A stretch of DNA of 15,433 nucleotides, taken from contig NZ_JAIOSW010000230.1 of the NCBI RefSeq assembly GCF_021107415.1, positions 1 to 15,433 of the forward strand. Direction: 5' to 3'. Positions 6,874-15,433 of the stretch are shown here, piece after piece. Both the position numbers and the translations under genes were made by a program. The first letter of the stretch is position 1. Each line of letters starts with the position of its first letter. This DNA comes from Desulfobacula sp. (GTDB lineage Bacteria > Desulfobacterota > Desulfobacteria > Desulfobacterales > Desulfobacteraceae). The notes under the pieces are model-generated. The model searched no databases and was not told the DNA's origin. It worked only from the letters and a program-made list of their open reading frames with translations.

Positions 6874-7158
6874 TCAGCCGACCGTCATCAGATGAACGGT
6901 GTCACCTTCATTCAATTTTTCATCCATCCTCTCACCATAGGAAAGATATTTGGACATATTGACAACAACCCGATATTCAATATCAATTTCATCTTTTTTG
7001 TCTAATAAAATATTTTTAACTGTTGGACCAAATTTACTGATCAACCCATCTACCAGATCCTGCAAGGTATTTCCCTGAAAAATAAAATCAAGCTTTTTCT
7101 TTTTTTTCATGAGTTTATAAAGGGCGGGTATCCCTTCAATTCTAAATAGTATCTTCAT
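6874..7158 (-). CDS. MoaD/ThiS-like ubiquitin-fold small protein
   Basis: A 94-residue protein whose pattern fits the beta-grasp sulfur-carrier family: an early strand (MKILFRIEG), a central helix LQDLVDGLISKFGPTVKNIL, and the final block VVVNMSKYLSYG...LNEGDTVHLMTVG, which resembles the MoaD 'VNG...L.DGDEV.LLPPVAGG' ending. The usual C-terminal Gly-Gly is missing: the frame ends VG, then UGA, then GGG and UAA. An ATG at 7167 overlaps the upstream stop (ATGA), but the AAAGGA ribosome site is 8 nt before the ATG at 7158, so I choose that start. It is translationally coupled to the GMC oxidoreductase gene. No moa or thi genes are near, so a molybdopterin or thiamin role is not supported. Function unknown. 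Confidence 0.7.
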   Translation of the reverse strand: MKILFRIEGIPALYKLMKKKKKLDFIFQGNTLQDLVDGLISKFGPTVKNILLDKKDEIDIEYRVVVNMSKYLSYGERMDEKLNEGDTVHLMTVG

Positions 7159-7163
7159 TGTTA

Positions 7164-8747
7164 TCATCCTTTCTTAGGTATTTGTGACATAATATGTTCC
7201 GAGAGAGCCGTGATGGTCAGACTTGGATTCACACCAAGATTGGCTGAAACCACCGATCCATCAGCCACATAGAGATTGGGATAATTAAATAATTCCCCCT
7301 TGTTGGAAACAACGCCATCTTCCGCTGAATCACCCATGCAGCACCCTCCTAAAATATGTGCAGTGGTTGATGTATTTAAAACAACCTCTGGAAACGAGCT
7401 TAACGGAATCCCGTCCATCTTCTTTGCCAGCCGTCTGGCTGTCTCATTGGCAACCGGAATAAAGCTGGGGGATCTTTCAAACCCTTTTGGTATTTCAGAA
7501 TTAATTGCTTTGCCACCAAACCGCCACCATCTTGGTTTGTATTTTAACTTCAAATAATTTTTATCCGTCTGCATCACTAAAAGAACAGACATGGATGCAG
7601 CCTTGCCCAGGGGCCATAACAATCGAATAAACCTTAAAGGATGTTTGGCAATATTTCCCAGGAAACTTATGAATCTTGGCATCTTTCCACCACCGTCGGA
7701 CATGATGGTGTACAAATTTAAAAGGAAATCTGAGCCTTTATTATATCTTACAATTTCAATATGGGTGGTATCATCCGGGTAAATTCCTGATGTGATGGCG
7801 ATCTGATCATTCCAGTTGGTAGCTTTATCATTTGATTTAACACTGACAAGAGTTTCGGAATTGGTTCTCACAAAATTTCCCAGTTCATCGGAAATATTGG
7901 GCAGCAGTCCTTTATCTTTACATTTGCTTAAAAGTTCTACCGTGCCTAAAACGCCACCTGAAAAAATGACACTTTTGGCCGTATATCGTCTCTCCTTTTT
8001 AAAGAAACCGGCGGTATTTCTTGTGATAACTTCATATCCACCAACCACAGGCTTCACACCCGTAACAGTTGTTTCGGGGATAATCTTGGCACCAAAATCC
8101 TTTGCAAGATAAAGATAATTTTTATCCAGCGTATTTTTTGCCCCGACAGGGCACCCAATCATACAGGCGCCGCAAAACGTACATCCGGTTCGATCCGGCC
8201 CCTTGCCGTCGAAATAAGGATCAGGAACTGTTTTATCCGGTTCACCGAAAAAAATTCCCACATCATTTTTATGAAAAGTATCTTTCCCGGTCATTTCCAT
8301 GCCCACTTCTTTTAAGAGTAGGTCAGCCTTTCCTACCTGGGGACTCAAATTTGCCCCCAGCATTTTTCTGGCTGTCTCATAATGGGGCATCAATTTTTCT
8401 TTGGCATTCTCAATATACCAGTCCTTACTTTCAAAAACTTCATCAGGAGGAATAAGAAGCTGGTTGGCATATACTAAGCTTCCGCCGCCAACACCACCGC
8501 CATGAATAATCCAGACATGCTTGAACATTGTGAGCATCTGATAGCCATAACACCCCATGGCCGGCAGCCAAAAATATTTTTTGATATTCCAATTGGTTTT
8601 TGGGAAATCTGTTGTCTTCCATTCTTTTCCCTTTTCAAGTATCCCCACACGATACCCTTTTTGGGAAAGCCTTAATGCAGATACACTTCCGCCAAAGCCT
8701 GAACCGATAACAATATAATCAAAATCATGCTGTTGTTTTGATCCCAT
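7164..8747 (-). CDS. GMC-family FAD oxidoreductase, cholesterol-oxidase-like (ChoD type)
   Basis: A 527-residue flavoprotein oxidising an alcohol group of a small organic molecule. The Rossmann FAD motif is near the N-terminus (DYIVIGSGFGG, 10-20, with Glu38 in LEKG). GGGVGGGSLVYAN (83-95) is the second flavin-contact block. A four-cysteine cluster C189-x2-C192-x2-C195-x3-C199, followed by PVGAKNTLDKNYLYLA, is typical of the ChoD subgroup. The C-terminal catalytic residues are His464 (HILGGCCMG) and Asn507 (NLGVNPSLTITA). Without an evident signal peptide it should be cytoplasmic. AAGGG lies before the ATG. It sits between the hydrolase and MoaD-like genes in one short transcription unit, and a tandem repeat pair is found 53-88 nt upstream of its start. 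'Cholesterol oxidase' is only a family label; the substrate is unknown. Confidence 0.9.
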   Translation of the reverse strand: MGSKQQHDFDYIVIGSGFGGSVSALRLSQKGYRVGILEKGKEWKTTDFPKTNWNIKKYFWLPAMGCYGYQMLTMFKHVWIIHGGGVGGGSLVYANQLLIPPDEVFESKDWYIENAKEKLMPHYETARKMLGANLSPQVGKADLLLKEVGMEMTGKDTFHKNDVGIFFGEPDKTVPDPYFDGKGPDRTGCTFCGACMIGCPVGAKNTLDKNYLYLAKDFGAKIIPETTVTGVKPVVGGYEVITRNTAGFFKKERRYTAKSVIFSGGVLGTVELLSKCKDKGLLPNISDELGNFVRTNSETLVSVKSNDKATNWNDQIAITSGIYPDDTTHIEIVRYNKGSDFLLNLYTIMSDGGGKMPRFISFLGNIAKHPLRFIRLLWPLGKAASMSVLLVMQTDKNYLKLKYKPRWWRFGGKAINSEIPKGFERSPSFIPVANETARRLAKKMDGIPLSSFPEVVLNTSTTAHILGGCCMGDSAEDGVVSNKGELFNYPNLYVADGSVVSANLGVNPSLTITALSEHIMSQIPKKG

Positions 8748-8799
8748 TACACACCCTTAAATAAAAACGTTCCTATCCCATCATTTTTCAGGACAGATG

Positions 8800-8835
8800 A
8801 CCTGAAGGTCACACGTAACCTGAAGGTCACACGTA
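8800..8835. repeat. tandem 18-bp repeat, locus 1 (two exact units)
   Basis: Two perfect head-to-tail copies of acctgaaggtcacacgta, at 8800-8817 and 8818-8835. The second copy overlaps the 3' end and stop codon of the hydrolase gene. Each unit contains the small palindrome ACCT-GA-AGGT, and the junction gives a second near-palindrome, GGTCAC-AC-GTAACC. A related, less exact pair occurs at 13019-13055. Confidence 0.85.
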
Positions 8836-9429
8836 ATCTGTCAGTATGGTCTTAAGCCTGCCCAGGCAGCCAGAATAAAAATGATCACAATCTTTAATAA
8901 TTTCATACCTCGGATCAATTTGCCATTGATTGATATGATGCTGAACCAGGTCTGCAGGGGCAATCTCATCATTGGCCCCAGCCACGATAAGACCTGTAGA
9001 AGGCATCTTCTCAATATCATCAAAGCTTATAAAACCCACAGGGGGAGACACCATAATATGGTCTTCAATTTCACATCCTTTGGAAACCACCAAGGCATTC
9101 ATCCTGGCACCAAAGGAATATCCGGCAAGATAGATCTTTTTATAACCATATTCATTTAGACAGGACATGGCAGCCCTGATGTCTTCCTGCTCGCCATTGC
9201 CATTATCAAACATGCCGGTACTGTTGCCCGTTCCCCTGAAGTTAAACCTCAGGGTTGTAAACCCTTTTTCAAAAAAAGATTCTGCAATGGTCATCACCAC
9301 CGGATTCTCCATATTCCCACCATATAGCGGATGCGGATGACAGATAATGACGGCCTTTTGAGACGTATTTTCACGTAAAGCCCCCTCCAGTTTTATATTC
9401 CCACACTTAATTATAATAATTGACTCCAT
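8827..9429 (-). CDS. alpha/beta hydrolase
   Basis: A roughly 200-residue single-domain hydrolase. Numbering here is from the upstream ATG at 9435. The nucleophile is Ser107 in GYSFGA, the acid is Asp156 in AGANDEIAP, and the base is His185 in DCDHFYSG, which completes a triad. The segment HPHPLYGGNMENPVV (33-47) is the oxyanion region typical of the short, dienelactone-hydrolase-like 'alpha/beta superfamily' hydrolases, as is RFNFRGTGNSTG (63-74). An ATG at 9435 is possible, but the AGGA ribosome site lies only 2 nt from it and 8 nt from the ATG at 9429, so the latter is chosen. The stop lies inside the second unit of the tandem repeat. It probably shares a transcript with the GMC oxidoreductase. 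The substrate, an ester or thioester, cannot be inferred. Confidence 0.88.
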   Translation of the reverse strand: MESIIIIKCGNIKLEGALRENTSQKAVIICHPHPLYGGNMENPVVMTIAESFFEKGFTTLRFNFRGTGNSTGMFDNGNGEQEDIRAAMSCLNEYGYKKIYLAGYSFGARMNALVVSKGCEIEDHIMVSPPVGFISFDDIEKMPSTGLIVAGANDEIAPADLVQHHINQWQIDPRYEIIKDCDHFYSGCLGRLKTILTDYV

Positions 9430-9605
9430 ATGCATAATCCTGTTTTATGAAAATAGCATCTATACTACTTAATACCTGTCCTTATTTTTTTTAAATTCCA
9501 TCTTGTTTTTTATACCACCATTGATCATTTATAAAGGGTCTTATTGTGAAGATCAATTCAATAAAGACATTTGTTGAAAAAATATGGGATGAATCTGGAA
9601 AATAA

Positions 9606-9937
9606 AAGCAAGTTTATTACCCCGACAAAACACTTGACAACTTAGAACATGCATGGCAATAGTGTATCTCATTTACCAAAATGGAGAAGCCTGCGTTTCC
9701 TGCCCCATCACCTGCACTGAAGGTCTTGTTGCACTTTTGGAATATTATGCCGACACTCCTGGGTTAAAAAAAATTCTCACCCATTGCAAGGAAGGTATCA
9801 ATGGGGAATTTGCCATTGGCTCCCAGTTTCTGTCGGGAATCCAGGGCGGCTCTGAGAAGGTGGCCCTCTTCATAGTCCCGGCCTGGCTTGAGGGAAACAA
9901 GGATAAAGAAAGATCTGCATGTTTCTGTAGAATTTAA
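9606..9937 (+). pseudogene. decayed acyl-CoA dehydrogenase fragment
   Basis: The frame from 9653 encodes CPITCTEGLVALLEYYADTP, then EGINGEFAIGSQFLSGIQGG, which matches the flavin/substrate block of AidB-like acyl-CoA dehydrogenases ('...TCT.G...L...L...EG..GEFAIGAQF.SE.QGGSD'). Directly after GGS it jumps to KVALFIVPAWLEGNKDKE, which in family members lies some 50 residues later, so an in-frame internal deletion is likely. The rest of the dehydrogenase, including its whole C-terminal helical domain, is absent. Just upstream, in another frame, KQVYYPDKTLDNLEHAWQ (9606-9659) reads into the match if one base is missing near 9660; an in-frame stop at 9603 limits it further. No good ribosome site precedes the ATG at 9653. 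I read this as gene debris; a small expressed protein is unlikely. Confidence 0.7.
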
Positions 9938-9949
9938 AAATCTCCTTTC

Positions 9950-9979
9950 TTGACATCATGGGGCACTTTAATTTAAAAT
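9950..9979 (+). promoter_or_regulatory. predicted sigma70-type promoter of the DUF4124 gene
   Basis: A perfect -35 TTGACA (9950-9955) is followed after 18 nt by TAAAAT (9974-9979), a 5/6 match to the -10 consensus. The expected start is near 9986, about 27 nt before the ATG, with GGGAG in between. Confidence 0.6.
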
Positions 9980-10012
9980 TTCAGGAAATCACAAAAAGTC
10001 AGGGAGAAAAAT

Positions 10013-10474
10013 ATGAAACTCTTTTATGCTTTGATTATCTGTTTTTTATATATACTGTCTGCTTCATCCGTATTTGCAGAATATTATCACTATATTGACA
10101 AGGATGGTATCAAGTATTACACGGACGACATTTCAGAGGTGCCTGAAGACCAAAGACCCGACTTAAGTGTCTATCAAAGCATTCAAACATCTCCTGAGGA
10201 AAAACCGCCTGAAGAGAAAGACATAGAAACCAAAGACACCATTATGCTTAAATCTATTGAGATAAAAAAAGGTGAGATTGATAATGAATATGAGGCCCTT
10301 GTCAAAAAAAGACAGGCTCTGACCAAACAAAAAAAGACCATCGGTGAAAAAAAATACAACGAGCTTGCCACTCAATTTAATATTGAAATCAAACAATACC
10401 AGGAAAAAAAAGAGGCCTATGAAAAGCTTGTTGAACAATATAATAAGCAAATGATACCATCAGAAAAAAACTGA
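10013..10474 (+). CDS. secreted DUF4124-domain protein with coiled-coil tail
   Basis: A 153-residue protein starting with a signal peptide (hydrophobic core LIICFLYILSASSV, cut expected after FA at about residue 22). The mature start EYYHYIDKDGIKYYTDDISEVPEDQRP is the DUF4124 pattern, a short beta-rich motif ('.Y.W.D.DG..H.TD....IP') common in periplasmic proteins of proteobacteria. Residues 60-150 are very rich in Lys and Glu with heptad-like spacing (KKRQALTKQKKTIGEKKYNE and onward) and probably form a coiled coil or long helix. A GGGAG ribosome site and its own promoter support expression. It is convergent with pyrG, 36 nt apart. The molecular function of DUF4124 proteins is not established; an envelope-associated structural role is a guess. 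Confidence 0.85.
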   Translation: MKLFYALIICFLYILSASSVFAEYYHYIDKDGIKYYTDDISEVPEDQRPDLSVYQSIQTSPEEKPPEEKDIETKDTIMLKSIEIKKGEIDNEYEALVKKRQALTKQKKTIGEKKYNELATQFNIEIKQYQEKKEAYEKLVEQYNKQMIPSEKN

Positions 10475-10510
10475 TGACACGCTTATTTTAATGATTGATC
10501 AGATATCCTT

Positions 10511-13017
<2,507 letters not shown>

Positions 13018-13018
13018 A

Positions 13019-13055
13019 ACCTGAAGGTTACACGTAACCATAAAGGTCACACGTA
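13019..13055. repeat. tandem 18/19-bp repeat, locus 2 (two diverged units)
   Basis: Units acctgaaggttacacgta (13019-13036) and accataaaggtcacacgta (13037-13055) match the pair at 8800-8835 with few changes. The junction forms a perfect inverted repeat GGTTAC-AC-GTAACC (13026-13039). It sits immediately before the preferred start of the LolA-like gene and extends its reading frame upstream. Confidence 0.8.
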
Positions 13056-13068
13056 AATTAAAAATTAA

Positions 13069-14330
<1,262 letters not shown>

Positions 14331-14394
14331 TTATCCTAAAGTTATTTTATACTTAATATTTTATAAAATTTTCATGATTTTTTTCTGTCCGTCA

Positions 14395-14423
14395 TTAATA
14401 GCAATATCCATTATGACATTCAA
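14395..14423 (-). promoter_or_regulatory. predicted promoter of the enolase unit
   Basis: On the minus strand TTGAAT (14418-14423) and TATTAA (14395-14400) are 17 nt apart, with TGC just before the -10 as in an extended -10 element. The predicted start near 14388 leaves a leader of about 66 nt. It lies back to back with the adk promoter. Confidence 0.4.
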
Positions 14424-14450
14424 GGGCTATTCTCAACTTTTTCCTTAACC

Positions 14451-14492
14451 TTGACAAATAAAAACGAGTCTTATAATTTAAAAAAATTATAA
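14451..14492 (+). promoter_or_regulatory. predicted promoter of adk with overlapping palindrome
   Basis: Both hexamers are perfect: TTGACA (14451-14456) and TATAAT (14472-14477), but the spacer is only 15 nt. The -10 lies inside an inverted repeat with 9-bp arms TTATAATTT (14471-14479) and AAATTATAA (14484-14492). A second small hairpin, GTGCC/GGCAC (14503-14507 and 14515-14519), lies in the leader before the AAGGAG ribosome site. Confidence 0.6.
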
Positions 14493-14547
14493 AAAAAAAG
14501 TTGTGCCGGATACAGGCACTTAAATTAATACATATAAGGAGTCTTAA

Positions 14548-15222
14548 ATGAACATTCTATTTTTTGGACCAAACGGAAGTGGCAAGGGAACCCAGGGCGC
14601 TATCCTGAAAGACAAATATAATTTTGCACACGTTGAATCAGGTGCCATTTTCCGTGAAAACATCAAAGGCGGAACCGATCTGGGTAAAAAAGCAAAAGAA
14701 TATATTGACAAGGGTGATCTGGTTCCTGATGAAATCACCATCCCAATGGTTCTTGACAGAATAAAACAAGATGACTGCAAAAACGGATGGCTTCTGGACG
14801 GCTTTCCAAGAAATAAAGTTCAGGCGGAAAAGCTTCATGCATCTTTGGAAGAAGCCGGTATTAAACTCACTTATGTTATTGAAATGCTTCTTGACAGGCA
14901 GATTGCAAAAGATAGAATCATGGGCCGCCGCCTTTGCGAAAAGGACAACAATCATCCGAACAATATTTTTATTGATGCCATTAAACCGGACGGAGACAAA
15001 TGCAGGGTTTGCGGCAGTGCCTTAACCAAACGTGCTGATGATCAGGATGAAACGGCCATTGATAAACGTCATTCCATTTATTATGACACTGAAACCGGCA
15101 CATTGGCTGCTTCTTACTATTACAAAGATCTGACCGAAAAAGACAATGATATAAAATACATCACACTGGCCGGTGAAAAAGCACTTCCGGAAGTAACAGC
15201 CGAGTTGGTTTCCAAACTGTAA
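14548..15222 (+). CDS. adk: adenylate kinase
   Basis: A 224-residue nucleoside monophosphate kinase that interconverts ATP + AMP and 2 ADP. The P-loop is GPNGSGKGTQG (7-17), a variant of the common GAPGAGKGTQA. The AMP site includes SGAIFRE (31-37) and LLDGFPR (82-88). The LID starts GRRLC (126-130) and ends KRADDQDET (161-169). Of the zinc-LID cysteines, Cys130, Cys152 and Cys155 are present, but the second cysteine of the first pair is absent; His136 may replace it. ATG preceded by AAGGAG. It is a single-gene unit between its own promoter and a terminator, divergent from enolase. Identity is firm; whether the LID binds zinc is inference. Confidence 0.95.
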   Translation: MNILFFGPNGSGKGTQGAILKDKYNFAHVESGAIFRENIKGGTDLGKKAKEYIDKGDLVPDEITIPMVLDRIKQDDCKNGWLLDGFPRNKVQAEKLHASLEEAGIKLTYVIEMLLDRQIAKDRIMGRRLCEKDNNHPNNIFIDAIKPDGDKCRVCGSALTKRADDQDETAIDKRHSIYYDTETGTLAASYYYKDLTEKDNDIKYITLAGEKALPEVTAELVSKL

Positions 15223-15247
15223 AATTTATTGGTTTAATTCATATTTT

Positions 15248-15292
15248 AAAGCCTTTTTATCTTTAATTTTAAGTGAAAAGGCTTTATTTTTT
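15248..15292 (+). terminator. intrinsic terminator after adk
   Basis: A perfect 10-bp stem, AAAGCCTTTT (15248-15257) with AAAAGGCTTT (15276-15285), encloses an AT-rich 18-nt loop and is followed by ATTTTTT. It starts 26 nt after the adk stop codon. Confidence 0.85.
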
Positions 15293-15332
15293 CCTTGCTT
15301 TTAAGGCATTATTTTGTTACAAAGTTCGGTTA

Positions 15333-15350
15333 TAAATATCTCGATATTTA
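15333..15350. promoter_or_regulatory. palindrome in the leader of the S21 gene
   Basis: TAAATATC and GATATTTA (8-bp arms) flank a 2-bp centre, a little upstream of the AAGGGG ribosome site of the next gene. It could be an operator or a small leader hairpin. No convincing -35/-10 pair is visible between the adk terminator and this gene. Confidence 0.4.
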
Positions 15351-15377
15351 AATACACTATGAAAGGGGCGATGTTTT

Positions 15378-15433
15378 TTGAAGGAAATTACAGTTACGGT
15401 TATTGATAACGATGTTGAAAGAGCATTAAGAAT
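15378..15433 (+). CDS. rpsU: 30S ribosomal protein S21, N-terminal part
   Basis: Eighteen codons are visible before the right edge, reading (M)KEITVTVIDNDVERALR. This fits the start of S21 in deltaproteobacteria ('...I.V.V.DN.VDKALK.LKRK...'), a small ribosomal protein involved in translation initiation. The start is TTG at 15378, 9 nt after the AAAGGGG ribosome site. The nearby ATG at 15371 is in another frame and closes after eleven codons, so it is rejected. The assignment rests on a short segment. Confidence 0.7.
   Translation, partial: MKEITVTVIDNDVERALR

Noticed and set aside
10458..10476. CATCAG/CTGATG inverted repeat around the end of the DUF4124 gene as a terminator
   Set aside because: Only 6 bp with an A7 loop and no T-tract after it; too weak for a terminator call.
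15371..15406. ATG at 15371 as the start of the last gene
   Set aside because: That frame stops after eleven codons, while the TTG at 15378 opens an S21-like frame at good distance from the ribosome site.

Overview
The window is AT-rich and almost gap-free, with short intergenic spaces and strong Shine-Dalgarno sequences. It looks like the chromosome of an anaerobic, marine-type deltaproteobacterium, with the Desulfobacula/Desulfobacterium group of the Desulfobacteraceae as the best guess. This is inference from gene content: a TRAP transporter, a beta-keto acid cleavage enzyme, CoA-based catabolism, a DUF4124 protein and the beginning of an S21 gene like those of deltaproteobacteria. No marker such as rRNA is present to prove it.

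Left half (1-6721, all minus strand): a six-gene catabolic operon read from right to left. Its order is an MIO-type aromatic amino acid ammonia-lyase/aminomutase (4980-6602), a class III aminotransferase of the beta-amino-acid type (3600-4955), an Lrp/AsnC regulator (3079-3561), a beta-keto acid cleavage enzyme (BKACE/DUF849, 2103-3038), an AMP-forming acyl-CoA ligase with a TTG start (432-2012), and the beginning of a TRAP solute-binding protein (1-263). Gene order matches a plausible reaction order: L-phenylalanine to beta-phenylalanine to benzoylacetate, then cleavage with acetyl-CoA to benzoyl-CoA plus acetoacetate. I know of no description of this route, so it is the main discovery candidate here. 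A 16-bp sequence is shared exactly by the leaders of the first gene and of the ligase gene.

Middle (6842-9435, minus strand): an alpha/beta hydrolase, a GMC/cholesterol-oxidase-like flavoprotein and a MoaD/ThiS-like small protein form a second compact unit. The MoaD-like frame stops at a UGA exactly where the C-terminal Gly-Gly would be, and a perfect hairpin follows. Next comes a decayed acyl-CoA dehydrogenase fragment on the plus strand (about 9606-9937), then a small secreted DUF4124 protein with its own promoter (10013-10474).

Right part (10511-15433): a minus-strand housekeeping unit of enolase, a LolA-like exported protein and CTP synthase. The enolase gene is broken by an apparent 19-nt deletion. 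Divergent to it are adenylate kinase, with its own promoter and a clear terminator, and the first codons of ribosomal protein S21 with a TTG start. A tandem 18-bp repeat occurs as a pair at two places (8800-8835 and 13019-13055), both just upstream of minus-strand genes.
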